Below are positions 10,061 through 20,196 of a stretch of 25,653 bases of DNA, in pieces (the first letter of the stretch is position 1; every line of letters starts with the position of its first letter). Made by a program: the position numbers and the translations under genes. Under the pieces are notes generated by a model. The model worked only from the letters and a program-made list of their open reading frames with translations. It did no database searches and was not told where the DNA came from. The DNA lies in the NCBI GenBank assembly GCA_011763485.2, contig JAANSK020155563.1, positions 1 through 25,653 on the forward strand, written 5' to 3'. This DNA comes from Isoetes engelmannii. Lineage: Eukaryota; Streptophyta; Lycopodiopsida; Isoetales; Isoetaceae.

Positions 10061-11220
10061 CATGGAACTAGCCTACTATATCTGAGTTTGTAATTTGACG
10101 AGAACATGCTGGCGGTTAGTGCGAGACTCCTGGAGGAAATTCCCTCCAAGAAACTAGAACACAATTTGGAATTATTTCGAGAACTAAAAAGTTATTGCCA
10201 ATTGGATCACGAAAACATCAAAAATGGTGATCTTGAAACTGAATTGGATAAGAGAACAATTAGCATGTATGTAATACAAAACTGTGAAGAGTAAAGAATC
10301 AGTGGCATGCGGTAATTTTGAAAGTGGTAAAGGCAAGAAAGGGAAGAAGAAGATGGCAAACCATGATAATTAAACTGAAAAGGGTAACATGTTCTCTAGG
10401 TATGTTAAAAAAAAGGGATCGGTGTGCAAAATGTTGTTACTTGTATATGGAAAGAGGTTGAATCACTGGCTCATAATCAAAGGTACTTATTTACTTCTAG
10501 ATTCTTAGAGGATCATAGGCTATTGGAGCTTCTTGAACCTGTGATTGGTCAAGCTTGATAAGGGGTGATCAAGCATGCAATTTTAGAGAACATTAAAGAT
10601 GACATGGGAGAGGTTCAATCTTCTAATAGTAGTAAAAAATTGGCTGCCAAACATTCATTGATGAGGGATTCACCATGCTTTACGTATAAACTATGTGCAA
10701 TGCATTGTTTGGAGGGGGGGGGAGGGGGGGTCCTTTTTTGGTATTCTTTGCACTAGCCAATGTGAATGTTATTTGAATGGGATCAACATTGGCCTTTAAG
10801 AAAACTTTATTTGAATGGGAGACTTTATTTGAAGTTCCTATTCGGAATGAAACAAATTCAACAGTTATCTTTGAACTGTGGGGGAACTAGATCCACCTCT
10901 GTTAGAAATAAAGATACAAGCGTTAATGCATGATCACGCACATTGGAGAATTTTATAAAGATGAGAATGTTTTACAGATTTTGCAACTAAAAAAAGGACA
11001 AGACGTTGTACACATAGTTTGTGACATATGGCTGCTGGAAGTAAACAAATGAGCAAGAAAGGGAAAGCACACATCTGAGCACAAACGCGTTTTCCGAAAA
11101 GCAAAAGAGAACTTAGTTGGAAGAATGCACGAGACTAACGTTACTTTTTTGGAAGAATGCGCAACTTGAGGCAGAAAAAGGAAACAACTAACCACACATG
11201 TTTTTCAAGGGAAACCATCA
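10061..11220. other. region without a recognised gene
   Basis: Contains an open plus-strand frame at 10106-10294 of 62 codons, hydrophilic and charged, which I cannot assign. A G-run (GGAGGGGGGGGAGGGGGGG) lies near 10711-10729. Much of 10500-10700 could be a remnant of a transposase-like ORF, but no diagnostic motif is complete. Confidence 0.4.
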
Positions 11221-11221
11221 G

Positions 11222-11404
11222 TCTTCCACATACAAGCACCATACTAGAAGATTAGATATGAAAGAAAAAATGGAGAGTTTCATCCTTACAGAAAAAGTCG
11301 AGGCTTTTGTTTCTCTTCCACATACAAGCACCATACTAGAAATTAGATATGAAAGAAAAAATAGAGAGTTTCATCCTTACAAAAAAAGTCGAGGCTTTTG
11401 TTTC
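11222..11404. repeat. 92-bp tandem duplication
   Basis: Unit 11222-11313 is followed directly by unit 11314-11404, which is one base shorter and differs at about three positions. The second copy borders the histone H2A pseudogene, suggesting slippage or unequal exchange there. The duplicate is recent relative to the decay of neighbouring elements. Confidence 0.9.
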
Positions 11405-11426
11405 TATAAATGAGAGAAAAAAAAAG

Positions 11427-11695
11427 TTTGGCTTTGAATTTCTTCTTCTTTGCCTTCTCAAATTTTGCAGCCTTCTCAAATTTCTCAGCGGCTGCAACAC
11501 TCTTCTTGGGAAGCAAAACTTGGTGAATGTTAGGGTTGACACTACCATATCCAATAGTCACCTTAGATAGAAGCTCCAAAAACTCTGTTGCTAAACATTC
11601 AAGAACAATGGCTAGATAATCGGGGGCACTAAAGCCAACTCGCATGGCATATCTGCCCAGCTTCAGATACCTTACCAATTAGCCGGCGCTGACGC
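11427..11695 (-). pseudogene. histone H2A pseudogene with internal deletion
   Basis: The minus-strand translation follows the H2A histone fold. It reads VSAG, stop, [15 protein letters not shown], then [20 protein letters not shown] (compare the family pattern GAP.YLAAVLEYLAAE.LEL). It then jumps to [23 protein letters not shown] (family: VTIA.GGV.PNIH..LLPKK). About 27-32 residues that normally connect these blocks, including the PRHIQLA region, are missing, as is the segment before RYLK. The tail after LLPKK is Lys/Ala-rich, as in plant H2A proteins with long C-terminal tails. An in-frame stop, the deletion and many substitutions at conserved positions mark it as non-functional. No intron or poly(A) trace shows how it arose. 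Confidence 0.8.
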
Positions 11696-11989
11696 CTATG
11701 GAAAAATCTCACTTCCTGTTACTGCCGGATGGAAAGTCCGTGGTACAGAATTATCCAGTGCACACAACCACTAGATTATGTACAACAACATGTTTAGGCC
11801 GGTCACAAAGCCCAAGATGTTTTTTGATATTAGAGACAATATATATGCCTATAAATGATTTAGGAATGAACATGAAAAATTGGAAAAAATAACTTAGGGC
11901 CTTTGGAGGCAACTTCCAGATATATTCTTGCCACTCAATAGAAAAGTTCATTTAGTATGTTCACAAGGGTAGGCATGACCTGATAAAAA
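11696..11989. other. spacer between H2A pseudogene and LINE 3' end
   Basis: No gene, repeat or regulatory structure was recognised. Short frames on both strands (11698-11892, 11751-11951) are unremarkable. Confidence 0.4.
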
Positions 11990-12483
11990 CTATATTCTTC
12001 CCTCGCCACCTGGAATGACCTGGAACAGGTATAGAAGGCCTTCCTGGCCCGAACACTTGGGGTTAAGTCCGTCATTTACTTTCAGAAGGTGGTTGGTATG
12101 GGTGATGCACGCTTGCCCAATCTTGGTTTGGCTGTGGCAATGGGCCCACAACGCCTCAAAGCCTGCTGGAAGGACAAGCACGCTCAGTGGTTCTCCGGAT
12201 GAAATGTGCAGGCACACATGTGCATGCAGATTCAATTGGAGAAAGATCATGATCAGTGAGATGGTACCTTGATGCTTGCTTCCTTCGCAAACTCAGGGAT
12301 GTAGATGATTTGACACATGTCAATCTGGCACATTATTGGCAACAAGTCAATCCCAACCCTCAAAAACCCTTTGGGGCGGGGGTTTTTAATCCTGACAGTA
12401 ATGCACTTGCTGGTCTTCTTGTTTAGATCCCATAGGCCAATTGGTCTTCATGAACGATAAAACCTCTATTCTATTCTATTTAA
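11990..12483 (+). mobile_element. RTE-like LINE copy, truncated, with (TTCTA)n tail
   Basis: Begins in the same coding block as the 9034-10060 copy: the plus-strand translation near 12005 reads LATWNDLEQV, stop, KAFLARTLGVKS, the counterpart of LATWEVLERVQ there. It ends with the family's 3' terminus at 12424-12462 (GATCCCATAGGCCAATTGGTC, then GAACGATAAAACCTC) and a TTCTA microsatellite tail at about 12463-12480. The coding region is stop-ridden and much shorter than a full element. Confidence 0.6.
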
Positions 12484-13326
12484 AAAATTTCTTTAAATGC
12501 TTCTAGGCTCATGCATTTCCAACAATTCACAAACTTCACAGGACATACAACCTTTAATATGGTGCACAAAGCATATCTCGCCATGTCTTCATTTTGTTGA
12601 AGCAGAATTCCATTGAAAGAGTCGAACACAACATTATAGTAGTACAATACGTCCATATTTGATTAAAAAGCATGCAAAAGAAACATTCGATAACACATTC
12701 AATGTTTCTTTCTAGCCCCTTGTCTAGCTATTGCATATCAAGGGATCAATTCTGGGAACTGAATTCATGGTAACATTGAATGCTACTAGATATTGATAGG
12801 CAGACCATTCAGCTACAGAAGGAGTGGCTTACAGACAGTATTCTACACGAGCATGATAATAAAGTATATGGACGCTAGCAGAGCTATGAGTTGCTAGTAG
12901 CTAATATGTTAAACTATTTAGGATAGTAGTTTCGAGTGAAACGGGACTAATTGTCGCGGTGTACATTTTTCTTATGTGGAATGATTCATGGGATTGACAA
13001 TTGAAGAACGTCCCTTTTTTTTCCACACTCGTAGTGAAGATGAAGGGGTCAAGATAGTTATACCCCGGGTTGGCGGATCCCGGGGCCAAAAAAATCCATC
13101 TCCGGGATCCCCCGCCTGTCCCCGGTGGCCCCTTTCTCCCACTTCCCCGAAGCAATTGGGTGGGGGGGGAGACAAGGTTGGACAACATCATGTATGTATT
13201 TGTTATGATTGACGTAACAAAATAAAGGGATTCCACAAGTTTAGTAAATTCACACGTAGAGTACAAAATGTCTCCTTAACATTTATCGCCCCACTACTTT
13301 ACAATAGAAAAAGCAATACGTGCATT
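12484..13326. other. intergenic stretch with GC-rich hairpin
   Basis: Mostly AT-rich with no gene signal. A GC-rich patch at 13060-13165 holds the 9-bp stem GGATCCCGG (13075-13083) and CCGGGATCC (13102-13110) around an 18-base loop, plus a run of nine G at its end. It could be an end fragment of a DNA transposon, but no target duplication was found. Confidence 0.45.
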
Positions 13327-13428
13327 ATGGACTCCACCGACGGCCCCCATGTCGCCACGTTGCCATCTCGAGCTGCGCTCATCATCCCGCCGCTGCAGCA
13401 TAATCAGCTAGTGTGCTGTGGACGCCAG
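13327..13428 (+). other. isolated exon-like segment
   Basis: An ATG at 13327 opens 34 GC-rich codons ending at CAG|GTGCAATC, a possible phase 0 donor. Codon choice (GAC, TCC, ACC, GGC, CCC) contrasts with the AT-rich surroundings. The C-terminal residues HNQLVCCGRQ weakly recall the start of LSD1-type zinc fingers (QLVC.GCR), but the Cys spacing is off, and no following exon with the expected YPRGA-like block is visible downstream. It could be the 5' exon of the MIR171 primary transcript, a decayed gene start or chance. Confidence 0.25.
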
Positions 13429-15559
13429 GTGCAATCGTTTTCTCATTTATGATTGTAGCAGACCAACTAGGATTTGCATTCATATTGCAGAATAAAACTG
13501 ATGCATTAGCGTACAAAACAGGCTTTAATATTTCGGATAGGGTTTCTGAATAGTCCGTTAATCTTGCTTTTTTTCTTTTGAGATTTTAAAACCGGCTCAA
13601 AATGGTCCTGTTTGTGCAGCACACATGCATCATTCCTGGCCTTTGATAATTAAGTCCTGTCACATGTGTTCTGTATAGTTGCATTCTTCATGATGTTGGC
13701 GTGCCATCCTGCATCTGTTTGTGTAAGGCCTATACTATGTGCCTCATCTTAGGCAATAAATGGGGACATTTTTTCCTTCAGAAGCACATGATAAAAATGC
13801 TTTTGTGGCCTAACTTTGTAGTCCAAAATCTTACTATTTGCTTACAGAAAGTGTGAAAGAAGGAAGGAAAGAATAAAATTCTTTAATATTCTCTTTTCTC
13901 TGTTGTAAAAAAGGTACATGGTTCAGATTGGCATAGTGCAGCTGCCATTGACTATATGTGCATGTGGATTCTTCTGGTATTGAAATTGACCTCTCGGTGG
14001 CCCCTTTGTCTCTTGCTTTCAAATTTGTTTAAGAGGCAGGAAACTATTGGTTTGATCCTTTTTCCAAGGTCTTTGTTGGCAACTATTCATGACAGAGGTG
14101 AAGCAGCATTGGTACATTGCAGTTATGTGGCAGTAAATTGGAATCAATCTCATCTGTGGCAGCAGTAACATTGCAACGAGGCATTCACATGTTTATGCTT
14201 CTTTTTCCAGTATTATAACATTTCAAGCATTTCATATAGTTTGAACAGTTGTGGTGTACATGCTGTACACGGTTTTGTACAGTTCATAGATCATAATTTT
14301 GTAGTTTTAACAGGGATCATGACTTGAAATAGTCCAATATAACATGCTAGTGTTGTTGTTTAAGAAACACACTGTAATGACCAACAAACTAATTTAAGAA
14401 ACTAACTATAAACCTGTGGGGTTAAAACCAGCTTGGAAACCTTAGTTATGTTATATTTAATAATAACATGAGTGAATAAATCTGATGCAAAACAAGGCAG
14501 GCAGGCATGCCTGCATATCAGAAATTATGCGTCAGGCCAGCGTCAAGGAACTTTTAGCTTCAAGTGGGGCCTGGAATCAAAGGCTTGATAATTGGATTGT
14601 TCGATGGTGCACAAAGGGAGCTACCTTTTATCCTCTTTTTTGTGATTTCAGATTGCATGCTTGGAAGAAGCTCTCGTGCTCGATCTTTGATGCTTTGTCG
14701 GATTAGAGTTATGGCTTTTGGACCCACACACAATGTTCATATGAGACATCTGTAAAACCATGCGTCTCCATCCCAGACAACTTGTACTACATGCCAAGAT
14801 CCCTTCCATGTTCTAAATTTTTATATTTTCTACATCTGCACCCGTGCTTGTTGATCGGCAGTAAGGACTTTCACTGTCTTTTTCTGCTTGTTCTTCGTGG
14901 TAATTGGCTTTCTGCTTGTTCTTCATCCGGATAAGAGATATATATATGCAGTCTCACATTGCACTGTTTTAAGGCTGTTCATGCCTGTTTGATCCGAGTT
15001 TTGCAGGTACTTATCCCCCTGCTTCAAATTCATGCACACCTTGCAGCATTTTTAATCTGAAAATTGGGAGGAATGATATCTGATGTCAAATCTTGATGCA
15101 TATTGTACCTTAGAGTTATTCTCTTAGACTATTGCGTTATTCTAGTTGTAGTTACAGATCCACTTTTTGACCTTTAGATAATCTGTCAGTTCTTTAGTAA
15201 TTCCAGGAATCTAAAGGCATGTACAAGCCAAGCCAGTGGTACTTACTTACCGATCTAAAGAGGAAGAGAAGTCTTTTTATGATTTGGGTTCATGTGTGTC
15301 TGCGCATGTGCTGTACTGTGCTCTGGGTAGGTGAGAAGGATCCATATTCTGCATCAGATCTGGGCGAAATTCTACACAGAAATATTTGTATTTATTTCTG
15401 ATTTGGGTTGTGCGATATGGGTCGAAATGTTCAGATTCTGAGAAAAAAGGGCATAAGTTGGTTCGGATGCAGGGGCAAAATTCCAGGTATTTGCTCTCTG
15501 CTGTATTCTTAGAAATGAGGTTTTGATCTATTCAGTTGAGCAACCACTGTGATGAGATC
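13429..15559. other. region upstream of MIR171
   Basis: No protein gene is supported. Short plus-strand frames at 14485-14755 are protein-like for about 60 codons but match no family. Near 14938-14946 there is an ATATATATA box, which could serve as a TATA element for a primary microRNA transcript starting about 600 bases before the hairpin; this is only positional inference. GCAGGCATGCCTGC near 14500 is a perfect palindrome. Confidence 0.4.
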
Positions 15560-15660
15560 TGACATGCGCTTGATGTTGGCACCGTTCAATCAGATTGCAA
15601 CATTACATTTGTTAGTGATGCCATTTGATTGAGCCGTGCCAATATCAAGCATGGTTTATC
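15560..15660 (+). ncRNA. MIR171: MIR171 microRNA precursor
   Basis: The 21 bases at 15626-15646 (starting TGATTGAGCCGTGCC, ending CAATATC) match mature miR171 of land plants. They lie on the 3' arm of a hairpin. The opposite arm, 15572-15592, pairs along all 21 positions with one mismatch (position 10) and two G-U pairs (positions 8 and 18). The expected star strand, allowing 2-base 3' overhangs, is 15574-15594. The stem continues below the duplex (CATGCGCTTGATG against CATCAAGCATG) and a small stem closes the loop (CATTAC/GTGATG), giving a precursor of about 100 bases. Known miR171 directs cleavage of GRAS-family SCL6/HAM mRNAs, controlling meristem and shoot development. The promoter and primary transcript ends are not established. 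The opposite-strand frame across this site is a shadow. Confidence 0.95.
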
Positions 15661-16464
15661 TGTACTCAGATCAGACCTGTAGAGCCAAAATAGACACAGT
15701 ATCAGGTAACTCTTCATTTTGTCTTTCCTTAAAACTGAACTATATACATGAAGTACTCTCATCCGATATATATACATGTCCCTGATCACTGATGACATCA
15801 CGCATTTTAGAATCCTCGCTATCTGAAACATCTAGAACTGTGCTAGAATTCTGGGCCTTGCATTTTGAATGTATTCATTTCTTCTTAGTCAAGTGGACAA
15901 AAGAAACATGTTTTCAGCTCATGGCTCAAAATTGGAGATAGCCTAGAAACCTATTTTTATCCCTTCCTCCCTGTTGTTTATGTTATTTTCTCACTAATAT
16001 GAACAGGAAGTTGAGGGCATTGGTATTGAGGAAAAATATATCAAAATATAAAAGATTCTGGATAGAGTTTGGAAATGATATGCGTTCACATACCCTAGTT
16101 ATTCCAAGTGTCAATGTCAGAACATTGTATTCTCTCTGGCTGCTTGGAGGCTAGCTACCATTATTTTTACACTTGAGTTTCTACTACAAGCGCTGCATCC
16201 AAATCCACATCAAAGCTAACAAGAGTTTTGGGAACTAGAGGCAATGTCAGAGTGGAAGTTGACATATTGAATAGATGCTCATTTTAATAGTTACATTAGC
16301 AATGTGATGTTTAACTAAATGTCAATCCTGTTTAAAAGGCCTTTTGATTGGGAGGAATTATTACTCGAAACAAGAACTTTTTATCAATGCGGTGTGAAGA
16401 TCATGGAAACAAAACATCAGAATCCTTTACTTAATTACCTTATCCTCCTTTTTCTTCTACATAT
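15661..16464. other. region downstream of MIR171
   Basis: No coding signal or repeat structure was recognised. It probably includes the 3' part of the MIR171 primary transcript. Confidence 0.4.
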
Positions 16465-16562
16465 ATATAATTTGTCAGGGCAAACCTGGAAAAATTAGAG
16501 TGCTAGAGTGCTACTTAATCAATACATATAATTTGTTAGCAAACCTGCAAGAATTAGAGTGA
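16465..16562. repeat. imperfect direct repeat flanking 23 bases
   Basis: Segments 16465-16502 and 16526-16562 share ATATAATTTGT.AG, CAAACCTG and A.AATTAGAGTG, with small indels. They immediately precede the tRNA-like unit and may be part of its insertion history. Confidence 0.75.
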
Positions 16563-16842
16563 GATTGTGTCTCGATGGTTGGTCTAGTAGTAACACACTA
16601 ATCTTAGAACAAATATGTCTCAAGTTTGAGACCACTCACAGTCACATTTAATGTAAGGTGGTTGGTCACATTTAATGTAAGGTGGTTGGGGGCGAACCTA
16701 ATAATGACACAACTAATCAATGTTAGAGTAGTGTGTGTGTCTCATGTGTCCTAAGGGATACTGCCAAGTGGCATGATGTCCTAAGGGATACTACCAAGCG
16801 GCATGATGCAATGTCCTAAGGGATACTGCCAAGCGACATGAT
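16563..16842 (+). mobile_element. tRNA-like SINE candidate with internal tandem repeats
   Basis: TGGTCTAGTAGT at about 16580-16591 resembles the RNA polymerase III box A. CAAGTTTGAGACC at 16621-16633 resembles box B (consensus GGTTCGANNCC). The spacing of about 40 bases is as in tRNA genes and tRNA-derived SINEs. No cloverleaf tRNA is intact. The body continues with a perfect 24-bp tandem pair (16641-16664, 16665-16688) and three 30-bp units starting at 16748, 16778 and 16813 (core GTCCTAAGGGATACT). No poly(A) or clear target duplication was found, so the boundaries are approximate. Confidence 0.45.
16641..16842. repeat. 24-bp x2 and 30-bp x3 tandem repeats
   Basis: The 24-bp unit starting GTCACATTTAATGTAAGG occurs twice without mismatch. 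The 30-bp unit starting GTCCTAAGGGATACT occurs at 16748, 16778 and 16813, the third shifted by a 5-base insertion. CCAAGTGGCATG, CCAAGCGGCATG and CCAAGCGACATG mark the unit differences. Confidence 0.9.
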
Positions 16843-18224
16843 GTAAAACAGACTGGTTTAATCAATGGCACATGCATCATAGACTTTTTTGAAAATAACA
16901 ACTTTACTTAGCATATTTTAGAATTCTCAAAGAGTTGGAACAAAGAGTTGGGCCAATAGGTAATAGTGTAGAACATGATGTAAATGGCATGCTTTCGCAT
17001 ATGATGGACATTGCATTTGTTAGCCTAGTGATTGTGACAGGGATTGTAAGTTCAATTTGCTATCCATAATTGTGATTCAATTACTGTAGTAAATGCTTCT
17101 TTTGAAACAATTGCAAGCATAACCATCTGGAAGAAAAGTTTCCGCAAAAATTTCTTGCACTGTGTTGGAATCAAGCTTGTAGTACCGAAGATATCAAAAG
17201 CCTCATGCTCAAAGGCTAAGGCTTGTATTAAAAGCTTGAATTTAGTGACATATTTTTCCATGGACTGGACATGCTTCGATGAAGAGGTTAATTCCCAATT
17301 TGCATCCATACTTGATGACACTTTGCATCCCATGTGGAGTAGTTGGTTGTCAAACAATCATATCTGAAAGATCATCTACATATATTTATATGTAAGCTAA
17401 AGCATAAGAACAGGGCCAATTTTTTAAAATGATTACAAACTAGTGATTAAGGAAGTTAGACTCCTTGAAGAGCTCATACATGGAGACAAAAGGTGATTAC
17501 AAGCTAGAAGTTAGAGTCTTTACACAAATATTCATGTGAAGTTCTACTCTAGGAAGATGCTCTTTGCATCTCAAATTTCCCTAGCATATATATCAACAAA
17601 GGAATTATTTTTAACATCACATTCCACACTGGTAGCACTATTTCAAAGCTTTCTTCGTTTTGTTTTGTCCATCATGTATCACAACCAAGAAAAATGTCTT
17701 TGATATGAGAATAGAATTATTAGTAGACCATTTGCAAGGCTAGGGCTAATCAGGATACTAATTGGCTACACCAATGGTTGAAGTACTAAAAAAATAAAAT
17801 AAGAAAATAAAAACCCTACCAGACCTAGAAAACTCAAGATCAAGGTCAATTTCGGCCATGGCCATCCTTAAATCTGTACTTAACAAACTAATGGTCTGTT
17901 GAACTTTTTTATATTGTTCCTAAAAACATTTAGTCTATAATACTAGTAGTAAATGTGCAATCTGTAACTAAGAATCACTTGAGTCTGTATGAATAAGATT
18001 ATGGGACAGTGCTTATGGGTACTATTTATCGTCCACGAAGATTAATGAAACGAAGATTCATTAAATTAATATATTGCAAGGTAGGAATCGTATGCAAGGA
18101 TAGGGTCGAAGTTGCAAATATTAAATACAAAGAAAAGTGTAAAACGTACAAAATTCCCCTTGTTTTTTTTTTTTTAAATATGCATTTTATACGTTAAAAA
18201 AATGGCCTATAGAAAATCGTCGAA
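16843..18224. other. AT-rich stretch with possible gag-like fossil
   Basis: The minus-strand frame 17052-17357 contains SMEKYVTKFKLLIQAL, which weakly recalls the gag region of plant LTR retrotransposons (pattern SV.EYV..FK.L...L). It lacks a zinc knuckle or neighbouring pol motifs, so the call is tentative. The remainder shows no gene signal. Confidence 0.3.
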
Positions 18225-18615
18225 ATATAAAGCGGCCGCGAAAACTCGAGAACGCGACTGCGTATAAATCGTGGCGTCCACATTCTAAACATTTGCGCGA
18301 CCTGCAAAGCTTGCGACCGCATTTCCAAACATTCGCAAACGTCTTGCGAATGTGGCGCCACGAAAAACACACGTGCCCTCGGGATGTTGCGAGCGCGGAT
18401 GTCGATTTTGCAGCCACCCCGGGGCCGCAAAATGCACGCTCGCGGCCTCAAGTAAATCATGTGGCCATATTGTGCAGTCAAGGCGGACGCCCCAGAGTGG
18501 TCGCATTCGCATGCTGCACAAATGCGGCCGCAATGGGGTCACAAAAGGACAATGTGCGGCCGCCAGTGATGTGTTGCGGCCGCATGTTGCCAACTTGCGG
18601 TCGTGACATTGAGCA
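18225..18615. other. CpG-rich island with four GCGGCCGC motifs
   Basis: About 390 bases are dense in CpG while both flanks are AT-rich. GCGGCCGC occurs at 18232-18239, 18524-18531, 18556-18563 and 18576-18583. Related forms (TGCGACCGCA, TTGCGGTCG, ATTCGCAAACG with TTGCGAATG) are scattered between. Both strands stay open for long frames here only because CpG-rich sequence is poor in stop codons. No protein family was recognised. The island could be a recently inserted or hypomethylated repeat. Confidence 0.6.
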
Positions 18616-18867
18616 TATGCAAGTGTACCTGTTTGCTTGCATTTCAAAATATACGCTTCCGCACCATGAGGATGATGCGGCTGCGGTGGAATTTCTTTCT
18701 TTCAAACCAAAAATATTATACTTCCAAAGTAGGCACAGAAGTTGGGGAAAATCATCTGGAACCTATCGTTGATCATGTGGTCAATAAAATAAAATAGAAA
18801 AGATTTATTCACACTTCATTGGACCCTGAAGCGTAAAAACCAGTTTATAGCTTAAAGTCTATGATTT

Positions 18868-18872
18868 AGCTT

Positions 18873-18916
<44 letters not shown>

Positions 18917-19310
18917 GGTTTTATCGTTCACGGAGACCAAATTGGCCATGGGACCCAAACAATAAAATGGGCAAAGAAGCCGAAAAAGTATGAAGAAAAG
19001 ATAATGCAAAATCTGATGGTAATTTTGTGCTATTTAAATTATCTAGAAATAGCAATCTAAGGATTGGAAGGCCATTAGTCTAGAATGATTGCTGCGCCTC
19101 CCCTGTACAACGCCCATTTCTTTTGCAGGCGGGCTACCCTCAGCTTACAGAGCTCCTCCTTATTGCTACACAATTATGGAGGAGAGAGGTCCTCTTCAAC
19201 TGAGAAACTGGTCCGCTTTGTGATAGTTACCATGCTGAAGAACATGTAGGCGGCTGAGAGCATAATAAAACTGAACCAAAAGATGTTAGTCTTGTGTTTC
19301 CGAATTGCCA
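18868..19310 (-). mobile_element. RTE-like LINE copy, minus strand, with (TATC)n tail
   Basis: On the minus strand the family 3' terminus (GGGTCCCATGGCC, then TTTGGTCTCCGTGAACGATA) lies at about 18917-18955 and ends in about ten TATC units (18874-18916 as GATA on the plus strand). Sequence at 19105-19240 aligns by eye with the minus-oriented copy at 8810-8945. No open coding frame survives. Confidence 0.6.
18874..18916. repeat. (AGAT)n microsatellite
   Basis: Between ten and eleven perfect units, forming the 3' tail of the minus-strand retroposon copy that begins next to it. Confidence 0.95.
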
Positions 19311-19869
19311 GAATATATCCCCTCAATTTTTTGTTGGTATTTCAAACAAAGAAGGAGATTATGTGCTTTCACAATGTATCTCTCCTAAAAACTTGGACAT
19401 TCTATAAACATATAATGCTCATCTTTGATTTCCTCTAATTAACGAACTCCATATATTCGTGCTTTCCTTGGCATCCCTACTCAGCGTGATGTTTCAATGT
19501 TCTAACGAGAGAACGTGTGTGATATCTAGAGATGCATCTTCTAAATGGCAACGGGATGTGTGCGAGTATATAGTCATTGTCCCAATAAACAAACATTGGA
19601 TTGATCTCTTTTTTTTTTCTTTTTTTTTAAACTCCATACACGATCGGTGTTTCACACACAGATTAATTTTGTAATACTTAAGATTTATTACGTCAATAAA
19701 AATATATGTCCTAAAATAAATATCGTGCAAGCACAAGGCCACCTAGAGTCGAATGGAATTTAAGGTGATTGGGGGAAGGACCCAATGAGCAATGTGTAGT
19801 GTGGGGCGTGTGTTATGTCCAATTGGATGTTGTCATAATGTGGTATCATTTCTTCACTTGGGCCAGGCA
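19311..19869. other. region without recognised features
   Basis: Contains a poly-T/poly-A tract near 19609-19629 and short frames on both strands that show no family signature. Confidence 0.4.
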
Positions 19870-20196
19870 CATCCCTTCAAACCCTAGTCTTTTAAATGCT
19901 TCTTTTTCCCCGCTTTGTGTTTTCATTTTTTTGGCATTTTGTCAAGTTTATACCCACCATGCTCGATTTCTGAGGACCTTATCTCGTGATGGCACTTTTT
20001 TGAACAAGACTCTATAGAATTGCAAGCTTCTACATCCCTTCAAACCCCAGTCTTTTAAGAGCTCATTTTTCCTTGGGTTTGTGTTTTTCAGTTTTTGCCA
20101 TTTTGCAAGTTTGAGGCCTACCATGCTCGATTTTTGAGGACCTTAACTCGTGATGACAGTTTTTTGAACAAGATGCTATAGAAATTTGCAAGCTCT
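19870..20196 (+). repeat. 163-bp tandem duplication ahead of an L1 remnant
   Basis: Copy 1 (19870-20032) and copy 2 (20033-20196) share CATCCCTTCAAACCC, CTTTTAA, CCATGCTCGATTT, TGAGGACCTTA.CTCGTGATG and TTTTTTGAACAAGA.... They are followed at 20197-20231 by a (CCG)n-rich tract. Repeated 5' monomers of this kind occur in 5' UTRs of some LINEs, so this may be the L1 element's 5' region. Confidence 0.8.

Noticed and set aside
10560-10760. hAT transposase remnant
   Set aside because: A weak resemblance of the frame FTYKLCAMHCLEG to a transposase block is too short and isolated to call.
11990-12272. Overlapping 85-86-codon frames on both strands
   Set aside because: The sequence is the decayed end of a LINE coding region in a different reading; the frames are accidental.
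13060-13165. Transposon end based on GC-rich inverted motif
   Set aside because: A 9-bp stem alone, with no matching distant end and no target duplication, is insufficient.
15586-15831. 81-codon minus-strand frame across the miR171 site
   Set aside because: It is antisense to the microRNA hairpin and has no family signature; the hairpin explains the conserved sequence.
16563-16640. Functional tRNA gene
   Set aside because: Box A and box B are present but no cloverleaf with acceptor and anticodon stems could be drawn; SINE-like origin is more likely.
18293-18772. 159-codon plus-strand open frame and overlapping long minus-strand frames
   Set aside because: All lie over the CpG-rich island, where stop codons are rare on both strands. 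Translations are Cys/Arg/His-rich without a domain, as expected of chance frames.
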